From: Mycobacterium sp. 852013-51886_SCH5428379 | GTDB taxonomy: Bacteria; Actinomycetota; Actinomycetes; Mycobacteriales; Mycobacteriaceae | Direction: 5' to 3' | Assembly (NCBI RefSeq): GCF_001665575.1 | Contig: NZ_LZSU01000017.1 | Coordinates: 124,001-188,000, forward strand | Length of the DNA stretch: 64,000 bases | Shown: piece after piece, positions 18,941 to 28,101 of the stretch | Position numbering within the stretch: the stretch's first letter is position 1 | Layout of the letters: the number at the start of each line of letters is the position of its first letter | Notes under the pieces: model-generated | What the model saw: only the letters and a program-made list of their open reading frames with translations | What the model was told of the DNA's origin: nothing | Databases searched by the model: none | Translations under genes and position numbers: made by a program

Positions 18941-18985
18941 ATGTTCGACGCCCGCCGCACCGTCGGGTGCTCCGGACAACGGTGA
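18941..18985 (+). CDS. Short leader ORF overlapping the A-PCP-TE start
   Basis: A 14-codon frame encodes MFDARRTVGCSGQR. GGAG lies six bases before its ATG. Its stop overlaps the GTG at 18982 in a GTGA junction, the usual geometry for translational coupling. It follows the iron box by 31 bases. No function is recognised. It may simply deliver ribosomes to the weak GTG start of the large gene, which lacks its own clear Shine-Dalgarno. Confidence 0.4.
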   Translation: MFDARRTVGCSGQR

Positions 18986-21636
18986 ACACCAGCTCGGCCA
19001 CCCTCGTCGGCGCCCTCGTCACGCTTGTCTTCGTAGCCCTCGTCGTCGCCCGGAGGTGGAGGCGTCGGCGGCCGCCGAGCGGGCCCGACCAGCAGCGCCA
19101 CGATCCGGCGGCAGCGCCCGTCGTCCGCGATTCGGGCGGGTACAGCGCCCCCGAGGTCACGGGCCGGCCGCTGGAGCACCCGTCAGTCCCCGCGGCGTTC
19201 GAGGCCGCCGCACTCGGCCGCCTCGACCAGATCGCCATCCGCACCGCCACGGAGACCGCCACCTACGGCGCCTTGCTGGCCGGTGCCCAAGCGGTCGCGG
19301 CAGCTCGGACGGCCGGCACGGACGGGGTCGTCCTCGTCCCGGCGGTGCTGCGACCCGCCACCGTGTCGACGATCCTCGGCCTCTTCGCCTGCGGCGCGAC
19401 ATCGGTGATGCTGGACCCGGCCCTGCCGGAGAACCGGGTCCGGGCGATCCGCGACATCCTCACCGACCACCACTACGGCGTCTCGGCGGCGGAGGTGCCC
19501 GTCGACCTACCGCCGGCCGTCACTGCTGCACCGACCGGTCTGGGCGCACGACGAGGCCCGTCCGACGTGACGAGCATCCAGTTCACGTCGGGATCCACCG
19601 GGGCCCCGAAAGCCGTCCTACATCCGCACGGCATGTGGCTGTGCGACGCCGAGCTGTTCGCCGCCCGCTTCGGCATCACCGGCGGACGGCGCATCGCTCT
19701 CGGGCTGCCGATCAGCTTCGGCGCCGGACTCAACGTGCTGATCGGCTCCCTGCTCTGCGGCGCGGAGATCGTCGCCATCGAACCCCGCGACGTCACCGCA
19801 GCCGACGCCCTCGAACGCATCCGCTCATCGCAGGCCCGCGTCGTGATCTGTACGCCGGCGTTCCTGGTGGCCCTGCACGACGCCGCCCGGGGATCCGGCC
19901 TGCCCGCGGTCGAACGCATCGTCACCACGGGTGAACCGCCCTACGCGCGCCACGTGCGGCTCGCCAGAGAGCTTGCGCCGCAGGCGATCTTCACCAACTG
20001 GGTCGGCTCGTCGGAGGCCAGCGCCATCTCCGCGCACGACATCGGTCCCGACGACCCGCTACCGCAGGGCGTGATCCCGGCCGGCGTTCCCGCACCACAC
20101 AAGACGATCACGCTCGCCGCCGACGGCGCGGTCGCCATCACCTCGCCCCATCTCGCGCTCGGCTACCTGGATCCGGCCGCGGCCACCAGCCGGTTCGTCA
20201 CCCATGCGGACGGCTCCCGGACCTTCTTCGGCGGCGACATCGGACGGTACGACCAATCGGGTGCGCTGATCCTGGCCGGACGCAGCGACTCGGCGGTGAA
20301 GATCCGGGGGTATCTCGTCGAACCGGCCGAGATCGAGTCGGCGTTGCTGCAATACGACGACGTGCGCGAAGCGGTCGTCACCGCAGCCGATGACGGGGCC
20401 GGCCTGATCGCCTATGTGGCGCCCAGTTCGACGACGCGCACCCCCGCGGTCGCCGACCTGCGCGGCCGGCTGCACACCGACCTGCCGCCGTGGATGGTGC
20501 CGACGCACATCGTGATCCTGCCGGCGCTACCGCGCACCGAACGCGGCAAGGTCGACCGGCTGGCACTGCCCGCACCGGTGTCATTCGGCGCGGAACCACC
20601 CCGCGGGGAACTCGAGACGGCGCTCGCGCGGATGTGGCGCTCGATCCTCGGCGTCGACGCCGTCGGCCGCACCGACAGCTTCTATGCGCTCGGCGGCGAT
20701 TCGCTCACCGTCACCAGGATGCTGCGGGAGATCAGCAGCGAGTACGGGGTCGATCTGCGCCAGTCCGACATCGCCGGCGCACCGTGCATCGCCGATCTCG
20801 CCGAGAAGGTCACCGGGGCGCGCCTGCGTGATGTGCCCACGGCGGGGGGACCGCAGCTCGGACCGACCACGGTGCCACTGCGCCCCCTCTCGTCGCAGAC
20901 CACCGGGCAGCCGTTGCACTGTTTCACCGGGGCAGGGGCGTCGTCGCTGTGCTTCGTACCGCTGACGGAGCGGTTCGGGCCGGCCACCGCGGTCTACGCC
21001 TACGAACCCAAAGGTCTTGAGCGACGGTCGATTCCGGACCTGTCCGTGGAGCGGGCCGCCCGCAGGCACCTGATCGATGTGCGCCGGGTGCAACCGCACG
21101 GCCCGTACGTCCTGCTCGGCCACTCGCTGGGGGCCCACATCGCCTTGGAGACCGCCCGTCTGCTGACCGACGCGGGGGAGCGGGTCGAGCTGCTGGTCAT
21201 GCTCGACCCGTGGCTGCCGCCCCGAGTGGCGCGCGAGGCGCGACGCGAGCTGCCCGACGTCTCGGTCACTCTCGAGGAGACCGTCCCGACCGACGTGAAA
21301 TCCTGGTGGAACCACCAGAAGTCGGTCCCGCTGGCCGGTCTCGTCGTCGGTGGGCAGCGCCGGCGGTCCGCGGCCATCGAAGAGGTCGGAATCATCACCG
21401 GAATGCGGTATCGCCCGCGGCCGTGGCCGGGCCGGGCGCTGCTGGTGCTCAGCCACCTCAACCTCGACGACCCGCGCATGTGGCCGCGGATCGTGACCGG
21501 TGATCTCGCCGTTCGCGTCGTGGACTGCGATCACGACTCCATCGTCCGGGAGCCCTATGTCGGCGAAGTGGTCGAGGCGATCACCGCGGCCAGGACCGGT
21601 CGCCCCTCGCGCCGGCGGCCCGTCAGCGGAAGGTAG
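18982..21636 (+). CDS. Membrane-anchored single-module NRPS-like protein (A-PCP-TE), no condensation domain
   Basis: About 884 residues. One N-terminal span (LVGALVTLVFVALVVA) is followed by Arg residues. The adenylation domain (~55-535) shows QFTSGSTGAPKAV (A3), NWVGSSEAS (A5), LAGRSDSAVKIRGYLVEPAEIE (A8, split here) and RGKVDRLALP-like A10 with Lys. The carrier domain shows LGGDSLTVTRML. The thioesterase (~640-884) has GHSLGAH and a CDHDS histidine. The A4 position reads PISFGAGLN, with Gly where alpha-amino-acid-activating domains have Asp. It may thus activate a non-amino acyl acid. An upstream GTG at 18967 is the alternative start. Iron box and divergent glycosyltransferase suggest a low-iron function. 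Confidence 0.8.
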   Translation: MNTSSATLVGALVTLVFVALVVARRWRRRRPPSGPDQQRHDPAAAPVVRDSGGYSAPEVTGRPLEHPSVPAAFEAAALGRLDQIAIRTATETATYGALLAGAQAVAAARTAGTDGVVLVPAVLRPATVSTILGLFACGATSVMLDPALPENRVRAIRDILTDHHYGVSAAEVPVDLPPAVTAAPTGLGARRGPSDVTSIQFTSGSTGAPKAVLHPHGMWLCDAELFAARFGITGGRRIALGLPISFGAGLNVLIGSLLCGAEIVAIEPRDVTAADALERIRSSQARVVICTPAFLVALHDAARGSGLPAVERIVTTGEPPYARHVRLARELAPQAIFTNWVGSSEASAISAHDIGPDDPLPQGVIPAGVPAPHKTITLAADGAVAITSPHLALGYLDPAAATSRFVTHADGSRTFFGGDIGRYDQSGALILAGRSDSAVKIRGYLVEPAEIESALLQYDDVREAVVTAADDGAGLIAYVAPSSTTRTPAVADLRGRLHTDLPPWMVPTHIVILPALPRTERGKVDRLALPAPVSFGAEPPRGELETALARMWRSILGVDAVGRTDSFYALGGDSLTVTRMLREISSEYGVDLRQSDIAGAPCIADLAEKVTGARLRDVPTAGGPQLGPTTVPLRPLSSQTTGQPLHCFTGAGASSLCFVPLTERFGPATAVYAYEPKGLERRSIPDLSVERAARRHLIDVRRVQPHGPYVLLGHSLGAHIALETARLLTDAGERVELLVMLDPWLPPRVAREARRELPDVSVTLEETVPTDVKSWWNHQKSVPLAGLVVGGQRRRSAAIEEVGIITGMRYRPRPWPGRALLVLSHLNLDDPRMWPRIVTGDLAVRVVDCDHDSIVREPYVGEVVEAITAARTGRPSRRRPVSGR

Positions 21637-22099
21637 CCCGATCCACCACCGCGAAGCAGCGCGCGGTGTTGGTCATGATCAACACCTCCTGCACCGCGTC
21701 GGTCCGGATGTCGGGAAAGTCGAACAGCCGCAGATCGTTTCGGCCCAGTACGGCGCGCTCGGCGACGTCGGCACCCGTGCGGGTGCGCACCAGCACGGTG
21801 ACTGTCGTCGGATTCCTGGTCAGCACCGTCACCAGCACACCGGAGCCCTGCGGCTGTTGACCCCAGGCCAGCGGCGATGCGCATGCCGGGTCGCCCTGGG
21901 CGTTGGGTGGGACGGTCTGATCGACCTGGATCGGCGCAGAAACGTCCGAGCCCGTGCGGATCGCCGCGGCGGCGGTTGCGGTGACCTTCACCGGATCCGA
22001 GGGGACCGCGGGCGACACCGCACCCATGCGGTAGCCGCATCCGGAAACCGTCACGGCGACCGCGACGGCCGCCGCAACGGTGGCCCCCCTGGTGTTCAC
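21623..22099 (-). CDS. Putative lipoprotein of unknown function
   Basis: A 158-residue secreted protein with an N-terminal hydrophobic signal (TVAAAVAVAVTVSGCG) that ends in a lipobox-like VSGC. It is likely lipid-anchored. The mature part has one more Cys pair candidate (DPACASPLAWG and NTARCFAVVD) and no family I recognise. GTG 22099 puts the signal directly at the N-terminus; ATG 22142 is a longer alternative. Its tail overlaps the A-PCP-TE gene by 14 bases on the opposite strand. Confidence 0.65.
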   Translation of the reverse strand: MNTRGATVAAAVAVAVTVSGCGYRMGAVSPAVPSDPVKVTATAAAAIRTGSDVSAPIQVDQTVPPNAQGDPACASPLAWGQQPQGSGVLVTVLTRNPTTVTVLVRTRTGADVAERAVLGRNDLRLFDFPDIRTDAVQEVLIMTNTARCFAVVDRATFR

Positions 22100-22237
22100 C
22101 CCACACCCCCCAGCGTTGTCAGCAACGCGTGTGTACCCCATCATCGGCGCCTGAACCATGCGCGGGGGCGAGTCTGCGCAAACTGGACGAAGTAAACACG
22201 GTGGACGCGGCGGGCAACGGTCCCGTTGAATGCACCG

Positions 22238-23104
22238 ATGCCCAGTCAATCGGCCCGCGCCGGCACGTTGATGGCCGTGACCGCCATGCTGTCAGTGCAA
22301 TTGGGCGTCGCGGTGGCGGTCGGGCTGATCGACCGTATCGGCGCCGAGGGGGCGGCGTGGCTACGCCTGGCCTGGGCAGGTCTGCTGTTCCTGCTGTTCC
22401 TGCGGCCCCGCGCGGCCGGTTTCACCCGCCGCAGTCTGGCGACCTGCGTGGCATTGGGCGTGGTGACGGCCATGATCACGCTGTTGTTCATGGCCGCGCT
22501 CGACCGCATCCCGATGGCGACGGCCAGTGCGCTGGAGTTCCTCGGGCCGCTCGCGGTGGCGGCGTTCAACGGGCGGGGCGTCCGGGCGCTGATCTGGCCG
22601 GGACTGGCCGCGATCGGGGTGCTGCTGATGACGCAGCCGTGGTCGGGCGCCGTCGATCCGGTCGGGGTCGCGTACGCACTCGCCGCCGCGGTGTTCTGGG
22701 GTTGCTACATCCTGCTCACCCAGAAGGTCGGCGACACCGTGTCGGGCATCAACGGGTTGGCCGTGTCGATGCCGGTCGCCGGGCTGGTCGCGACGGTGGC
22801 CGTCGGTCCCGTCGTCTTCGATCGGATGACCCCCGAGCTGCTGCTGATCGGGCTGGGGCTGGCGATCATGCTGCCGATGTTCCCGTTCGCGCTCGAGTTC
22901 CTCGCGCTGCGGCGGCTGACCACCGCGGCGTTCGGCACCCTGATGAGTCTGGAACCCGCGTTCGCGCTCGTGATCGGCTTCGTCGTCCTGCACCAGGTGC
23001 CCGGCCCCGCCGCGGTGACCGGGATCGGGTTCGTCGTCGCCGCGGGGATCGGGGCGGCCCGCACCGGTGCCCGCCCCCGACCACTGCCCGCGGAGGTCGG
23101 CTGA
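22238..23104 (+). CDS. EamA/RhtA-type drug/metabolite transporter
   Basis: An inner-membrane protein of 288 residues, with about ten predicted spans in two EamA halves. The first half includes [20 protein letters not shown] and the second [15 protein letters not shown], a signature segment of RhtA/EamA exporters. Such proteins export amino acids or small metabolites. ATG 22238 is chosen over TTG 22226. It ends before a large inverted repeat and converges on the polyamine-type ABC operon. Confidence 0.83.
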   Translation: MPSQSARAGTLMAVTAMLSVQLGVAVAVGLIDRIGAEGAAWLRLAWAGLLFLLFLRPRAAGFTRRSLATCVALGVVTAMITLLFMAALDRIPMATASALEFLGPLAVAAFNGRGVRALIWPGLAAIGVLLMTQPWSGAVDPVGVAYALAAAVFWGCYILLTQKVGDTVSGINGLAVSMPVAGLVATVAVGPVVFDRMTPELLLIGLGLAIMLPMFPFALEFLALRRLTTAAFGTLMSLEPAFALVIGFVVLHQVPGPAAVTGIGFVVAAGIGAARTGARPRPLPAEVG

Positions 23105-23117
23105 CCCTCTCGTTTGG

Positions 23118-23178
23118 CGCGAAACAGCATTCCCTGCTGCCAAGCGACATGCTTGACGACCGGGAATGCTGTTTCGCG
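23118..23178. terminator. Large bipartite inverted repeat between convergent genes
   Basis: A perfect 17-bp arm starting CGCGAAACAGCATTCCC (23118-23134) pairs with 23162-23178. The 27-base spacer holds a smaller CAAGC/GCTTG stem. It sits exactly between the convergent EamA and permease genes, so a bidirectional terminator is the simplest reading. There is no T-run. A dispersed palindromic element is an alternative. Confidence 0.6.
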
Positions 23179-23188
23179 GAAAACTGGG

Positions 23189-24046
23189 TCAGGCGTCGAG
23201 GCGCTTGCGCCGGTAAAGCGTCCCGACGGCGAGCAGCAGCAGGCTGACCACCAGGATCGCCGTTGCGATGACGTTGATCTGCGGCGGCACCGCGGCCTTG
23301 ACGGCCGCGTTGACGTACAGCGGGTAGGTCACCGTGGAACCGCTCACGAAGTAGGTGATGATGAAGTCGTCGAGCGACAGCGCGAACGACAGCATCGCCG
23401 CGGCCACGATGCCGGGAACGATCAGCGGCAGGGTCACCTTGAAGAACGTGCGGGTCGGGCTCGCACCCAGATCCATCGACGCGTCCTCCAGCGTCCAGTC
23501 GAAGCCGCGGACCCGGGCGCGCACCGTCATCGCGATGAAGCTGACCTCGAAGGCGATGTGCGCCAACAGGATCGTGGTGTATCCGGTCGCCCAGCCGAGG
23601 TCGAGGAACAGCACCAGCAGCGATGCGCCCATCACCACCTCGGGCGCGGTGAGGGGGAGTACGAGGAAGGTGTCCACCGCGCGCTGACCGCGCCACCGCT
23701 GACGCACCAGCGCGATCGCGACGAGGGTGCCGAGCACCAGCGCGACGGCCGTCGACACGGCGGCGACGTTGAGGCTCAACTTCATCGCCTCGGTCAGCGC
23801 CGGGTACTTGAACGGGTCCAGCCAGTTGTCGAGCGTGAAACCCTGCCAGCTGTAGTTGAACTTGCCCTTCGGATCGTTGAACGAGAACAGCACGATCACG
23901 AAGATCGGGATGAACAGGTACAGCAGCACCAGGCCCGCGACGATCCGCAGACTCCAGTCACCCCATTTCGGCGTGCCCTTCACCGTCTTGGGCTGCGGCG
24001 GCTGCTCGGCGGCGACGGCGACGGCCGCTCCGGCCTGGGTGGTCAT
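23189..24046 (-). CDS. potC: Polyamine-type ABC permease (PotC-like)
   Basis: Permease of 285 residues with about six spans. A ~30-residue soluble N-terminus precedes LRIVAGLVLLYLFIPIFVIVL. The segment FNYSWQGFTLDNWLDPFKYP is typical of PotC. The coupling loop reads LEDASMDLGASPTRTFFKVT followed by LPLIVPGI. ATG 24046 overlaps the upstream permease stop in an ATGA junction. The operon order is potA, potD, potB, potC. Substrate could be spermidine/putrescine or another cationic or organic solute. Confidence 0.8.
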   Translation of the reverse strand: MTTQAGAAVAVAAEQPPQPKTVKGTPKWGDWSLRIVAGLVLLYLFIPIFVIVLFSFNDPKGKFNYSWQGFTLDNWLDPFKYPALTEAMKLSLNVAAVSTAVALVLGTLVAIALVRQRWRGQRAVDTFLVLPLTAPEVVMGASLLVLFLDLGWATGYTTILLAHIAFEVSFIAMTVRARVRGFDWTLEDASMDLGASPTRTFFKVTLPLIVPGIVAAAMLSFALSLDDFIITYFVSGSTVTYPLYVNAAVKAAVPPQINVIATAILVVSLLLLAVGTLYRRKRLDA

Positions 24047-24918
24047 ACGAGGTCCTCCGAACCCAGCGCACGGGTGTAGAGCAGGACCCCGGCCAGGATC
24101 GTGCCCATCAGCACCAGGCTCAGCGCGGCCGCGGCCGGATAGTCCTTGACCACGAGGAACTGCTGCTGGATCACGTTGCCGATCATGGTGGTTTGGGTAC
24201 TGCCGAGGTATTCGGCGTTGATGAAGTCGCCGGCTGCGGGGATGAACACCAACAGGCTCCCGGCCAGCACACCCGGAATCGACAGCGGCAGGATCACCTT
24301 GGTGAAGCTGCGGACGTTCGACGAGTACAGATCCTTCGACGCCTCGATGAGCCGGGGATCGATCTTCTCGAGGCTGACGTAGAGCGGAAGGATCATGAAG
24401 ATGATCCAGTTGTAGATCAGCCCGCCGATCACCGCCCAGCTCGTCGACAGCAGCCGGCCGTCGCTCGGCAACAACCCGATCGCGTCCAGCGCGGTGACCA
24501 CCCACCCGTTGTCGGCCAGGATCGTCTTCCAGGCGATGGTGCGGATCAGGAAGGTGACGAAGAACGGCAGGATCACCAGGCCCAGGATCAGGTTCTTGAA
24601 CCGCCCGGCCTTGAACGCGATCACATACGCAAGCGGGTAGGCCAGCAGCAGACACACCACCGTCGCGGTCAGCGCGTAACCGAACGACCGCATGATCTGG
24701 TCGGAGAACCGGCTGAACGCCTCACCGTAGTTGGCGAAGTCCCACGAGAACGTGAGCGTCGGCAGGAACACCGAGCCGCCCGTCGAGGACAGCGACGTGC
24801 GGGTCAACGAGATCAGCGGCCATACGAAGAACACCGCGAGATAGGCCAGCGCCGGCAGGATCATCAGATACGGGGCGATCCTGCTGCGCTGCCTGCTGCT
24901 GCTGGCTACACCTGCCAT
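24043..24918 (-). CDS. potB: Polyamine-type ABC permease (PotB-like)
   Basis: Permease of 291 residues with about six spans, starting with YLMILPALAYLAVFFVWPLI. The coupling loop reads IEASKDLYSSNVRSFTKVIL followed by PLSIPGVLAG. PotB-type features include SFGYALTATVVCLLLAYPLAY. It lies ten bases after the binding-protein gene and overlaps the PotC-like gene by four bases. Confidence 0.8.
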   Translation of the reverse strand: MAGVASSSRQRSRIAPYLMILPALAYLAVFFVWPLISLTRTSLSSTGGSVFLPTLTFSWDFANYGEAFSRFSDQIMRSFGYALTATVVCLLLAYPLAYVIAFKAGRFKNLILGLVILPFFVTFLIRTIAWKTILADNGWVVTALDAIGLLPSDGRLLSTSWAVIGGLIYNWIIFMILPLYVSLEKIDPRLIEASKDLYSSNVRSFTKVILPLSIPGVLAGSLLVFIPAAGDFINAEYLGSTQTTMIGNVIQQQFLVVKDYPAAAALSLVLMGTILAGVLLYTRALGSEDLV

Positions 24919-24928
24919 GGGTGGTTCG

Positions 24929-26125
24929 TCAGCCTCCGGTCACGGCGGCGTACATGGTGTTGTACTCCTGGGTCTGCTCGTCGGTCAGTGCCGCCCACGA
25001 CTTGAGGTTGTCCACGGTCGACTGCGGCGGGTTGATCAGCGGGTTGGACGCGACCTCGGGATCGACCCTGTTCAGCTCATCGGTCATCTCGGACAGCACC
25101 GGTACGAACTGGGTGAAGGCGATCAGCTTCGCGTAGTTGGCCCGGTCGTAGACGTAGTCGATCCACGCCTCGGCCGCACTCTGGTTCTGGGTGGTGTACG
25201 GGATCACCATGGTGTCGATGAACCACGTGCCGCCGGCCTCCGGAACGATGAATTCCAGATCCGGGTTGTCCGCCTTCAGCTGCACCACGTCACCCGAATA
25301 CGCCTGGGCGATCGCGACATTGCCCGAAGCGAGGTCGTCGGCGTAGTCGTTGCCGGTGAACCGGCGGATCTGCCCGTTGTCCTTCTGCTCGCGGATCAGG
25401 TCGACCGCCTTCTGCACCGACTCTGTCGACGGGCTGGCCGGTGAGGCGCCCTGGGAGAGCATCACCATGCCGAGCCCGTCCTGGGTGTCGGAGAGCAGGC
25501 TGACGCGGCCCTTGAACGCCGGATCCCACAGATCCTCGATCCGGGTGATCTCGCGTCCGGTGGCGGCCTTGTTGTAGGCCAGCCCGACCATGCCCGTCAT
25601 GTAGGGCGCGGTCTTGGTGCGTCCCGGATCGATCGACGAGTCGAGCAGATCGGGGCGCAGGTTCTTCTTGTTCGGCACCCGGTCGGCGCGGATCTCGTTG
25701 AGCCAGCCCAGCCCGTTGATGCGGGCGGCCATGAACTCGGTGGGGATGACCAGGTCCGCGCCGATGTCCTGCTTACGCGACAGTGGCTCCTTGACCTTGG
25801 CGAACCACTCCTCGTTGTCGTTGAAGTCCTCTTTGTAGTCCACGGTGAGGCCGGAGGTCGTCTGGAAGGCCGCGATGAAACCCTCCGCCATGTACAGCGG
25901 CCAGTTCGAGATCCGCAGCGTGCCGCTGGCGGGTCCGCCGTCGTCCTGGGGGGTGGACTGGGAGCTGCCGCTGTCCGAACTGCAGGCCGCGAGGACCGAC
26001 GGTCCGAGCGCGAGCGCGGCAGCAGCTGCGGCGCCGCCGCCGAGGAACCGGCGGCGGGTGGTGCGGTTGGCGGCGAAGCGGGCAGCCAGTTGGGAATCGA
26101 ACGCTCGAGAGTTCTCGCGGGCCAT
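24929..26125 (-). CDS. potD: Polyamine-type solute-binding lipoprotein (PotD-like)
   Basis: A 398-residue binding protein. The signal combines a twin-arginine motif (TRRRFLGG, residues 23-30) with a lipobox ending at Cys48 (VLAAC). The mature protein has PotD-like stretches: LRISNWPLYMAEG, YNKAATGREITRIEDLWDP and IAQAYSGDVVQL. Export is likely by Tat with lipid anchoring. In family members such a fold binds spermidine, putrescine or similar compounds. Ligand here is not certain. Confidence 0.83.
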   Translation of the reverse strand: MARENSRAFDSQLAARFAANRTTRRRFLGGGAAAAAALALGPSVLAACSSDSGSSQSTPQDDGGPASGTLRISNWPLYMAEGFIAAFQTTSGLTVDYKEDFNDNEEWFAKVKEPLSRKQDIGADLVIPTEFMAARINGLGWLNEIRADRVPNKKNLRPDLLDSSIDPGRTKTAPYMTGMVGLAYNKAATGREITRIEDLWDPAFKGRVSLLSDTQDGLGMVMLSQGASPASPSTESVQKAVDLIREQKDNGQIRRFTGNDYADDLASGNVAIAQAYSGDVVQLKADNPDLEFIVPEAGGTWFIDTMVIPYTTQNQSAAEAWIDYVYDRANYAKLIAFTQFVPVLSEMTDELNRVDPEVASNPLINPPQSTVDNLKSWAALTDEQTQEYNTMYAAVTGG

Positions 26126-26207
26126 GGCGACTGTGCCTTTCGTGGATTTCCTGGAGGGAAAAGCGGCGGAACAGAACAGACGGGACTAGATGGGGACGGT
26201 GCGCGGG

Positions 26208-27446
26208 TCAGGACTCGTCGAGCATCTCCTCGAGGTCCGAGGCGGTCGGGATGTCGGCCGCGGGCAGCACCAGTGACGCATCCGAGGACCAGCACACGTG
26301 CACCTGATCGCCGGGGCGCACCGTCGGCAGCTGCTGTTCGGGGCCGACGTGGGCGACGATGGGGGAGCCGTCGGGAGCGGCCAGCGACAGCCGCACCACC
26401 GGACCTTGGAACGTCATGTCCTGCACCGTGGATTGGACGCAGGAAACGTCTCCCGCCGGCGGCTCCAGAGACACCCGGACCCGCTCGGGACGCACCATGA
26501 GGGTGGCGTGTCCACCGGTCTCGATGGCGGTGTCGCCGGGCCGTGCCCGCAGTTTCGTGCCGAGCACCTCGACCTCGACGTGGTCGGCGTCGATCCGTGC
26601 GATCTGCCGGCCCGCCCACAGGTTGGCCTGTCCGATGAAGCTGGCGACGAACACCGTCGCGGGCCGGTCGTAGATCTCGGTGGGGCTGCCGATCTGCTCG
26701 ACGTTGCCGGCGTTCATCACCGCGATCCGGTCGCTCATCGTCAGCGCCTCCTCCTGGTCGTGCGTCACGTAGACGAACGTGATGCCGACCTCGCGCTGGA
26801 TGCGTTTGAGCTCGAACTGCATGGCGTGGCGCAGCTTGAGGTCGAGTGCGCCGAGCGGTTCGTCGAGCAGCAGGGCGCTCGGATAGTTGACCAGGGCGCG
26901 CGCCAGCGCGACCCGCTGCTGTTGACCGCCCGAGAGCTGACCGGGTTTGCGGTTGGCGAAGTCGGTGAGGCGGACCACCTCGAGCAGTTCGTCGACGCTC
27001 CTTTTGACCTCTGCTTTGTCCTTCTTCTGGCTGCGGGGTCCGTATGCGACGTTGTCCCACACCGTCATGTGCGGGAACAGCGCATAGTGCTGGAACACCG
27101 TGTTGACGTTGCGTTTGTGCGGCGGGACCCGCGAGACGTCGGTGCCCTCGAGCCGGATGGCCCCTGTGGTCGGGGTCTCGAAACCGGCGATCATGCGCAG
27201 CGTCGTGGTCTTACCGCAGCCGGACGGGCCGAGCATCGAGAAGAACTCACCCGACGCGATCGAAAAGTCCGCGTCGGCGACCGCGACGTAGTCGGTGAAG
27301 GTCTTCGTCACATGGTCGATCTCGATGACCGGACGGCCTTTCGGCGACGATGATGCGCCGGTACCGCGGTCAACCTCGGTGGTGTGTGAGCCGGTCAGAA
27401 GGCGCCTCCTCGACGAACTACCCGCGGACTGTGCGTTAACAATCAC
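26208..27446 (-). CDS. potA: Polyamine-type ABC transporter ATPase (PotA-like)
   Basis: ATPase of up to 412 residues with Walker A GPSGCGKT, a canonical Q-loop ([13 protein letters not shown]), signature [15 protein letters not shown], Walker [12 protein letters not shown] and switch THD. A C-terminal TOBE domain follows. The start is uncertain: GTG 27446 gives ~40 residues before the conserved [11 protein letters not shown], more than most PotA proteins, and an internal GTG is possible. It is the first gene of the operon and is divergent from the SRPBCC gene. Confidence 0.8.
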   Translation of the reverse strand: MIVNAQSAGSSSRRRLLTGSHTTEVDRGTGASSSPKGRPVIEIDHVTKTFTDYVAVADADFSIASGEFFSMLGPSGCGKTTTLRMIAGFETPTTGAIRLEGTDVSRVPPHKRNVNTVFQHYALFPHMTVWDNVAYGPRSQKKDKAEVKRSVDELLEVVRLTDFANRKPGQLSGGQQQRVALARALVNYPSALLLDEPLGALDLKLRHAMQFELKRIQREVGITFVYVTHDQEEALTMSDRIAVMNAGNVEQIGSPTEIYDRPATVFVASFIGQANLWAGRQIARIDADHVEVEVLGTKLRARPGDTAIETGGHATLMVRPERVRVSLEPPAGDVSCVQSTVQDMTFQGPVVRLSLAAPDGSPIVAHVGPEQQLPTVRPGDQVHVCWSSDASLVLPAADIPTASDLEEMLDES

Positions 27447-27626
27447 CCATCACAACCCGACGCGCAAGCGATTCCGCAACGATTTAACATTCGAACGAGC
27501 GAATCCTTCGTTCAGACCGGTGCCGAACAGAAGAATCCGCGCAAATCGGGACGGCATGTTTAAAGCGGCGCCGACCCGCATGCCCCTCGGTGTGAGCAAA
27601 TCCCCCTGGGGCGTCCTGAGCCGCCC

Positions 27627-27652
27627 GTTTACCTCTACGCCCCGGTCGGGTA
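27627..27652 (+). promoter_or_regulatory. Candidate SigF-type promoter, near-leaderless
   Basis: GTTT (27627-27630) and GGGTA (27648-27652) are separated by 17 bases, fitting the mycobacterial SigF pattern. The -10 element ends 11 bases before the SRPBCC ATG, so the transcript would be leaderless or nearly so. Confidence 0.42.
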
Positions 27653-27663
27653 GTGATTGGACC

Positions 27664-28095
27664 ATGGCCTCCGTCGATGTCACGGTTTCGTCCGATCTCA
27701 CGCCCGAACGCGCCTGGGAGCTCGCCTCCAATCTGCGCCGCTTCGACGAGTGGCTGACGATCTTCGGTGGGTGGCGCAGTGATGTGCCCGCCGAGATCGA
27801 GGTCGGCACCTGCGTGTCGTCGTTGATCAAGGTGAAGGGCTTTCGCAACACGATCCACTGGCGAGTCACCCGGTACGACGAGCCCAAGGACATCGAGCTC
27901 GTCGGCACCGGGTTCCCGGGCGTGTGCATCGCGCTGTCGCTCCACGTCGAGGAGCGCAAACCGGAGGGCACCAAGTTCCGGGTGGTCGCCGATCTGTCCG
28001 GCGGCCTGCTCAACACCCGCATCGGCACGCTGGTGGCCCGGGTGATCGAGTCCGACGTGAAGAAGTCGGTGAACAACCTGGCCGCGTTGCGCTGA
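27664..28095 (+). CDS. SRPBCC-fold protein, Rv0910-like
   Basis: A 143-residue START/Bet v1-like fold: MASVDVTVSSDLTPERAWELA, a middle strand with the GTCVSSLIKVKGFRNTIHW segment, and a C-terminal amphipathic helix (LVARVIESDVKKSVNNLAAL). It resembles the mycobacterial SRPBCC group that includes Rv0910, described as a toxin with antitoxin Rv0909. No small antitoxin gene is adjacent, so a toxin role is doubtful. Lipid or hydrophobic ligand binding is the safer family-level reading. Confidence 0.75.
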   Translation: MASVDVTVSSDLTPERAWELASNLRRFDEWLTIFGGWRSDVPAEIEVGTCVSSLIKVKGFRNTIHWRVTRYDEPKDIELVGTGFPGVCIALSLHVEERKPEGTKFRVVADLSGGLLNTRIGTLVARVIESDVKKSVNNLAALR

Positions 28096-28101
28096 GCGCC
28101 G

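Noticed and set aside
27664..28095. A complete toxin-antitoxin pair of the Rv0909-Rv0910 type.
   Set aside because: No small antitoxin frame lies on either side of the SRPBCC gene.
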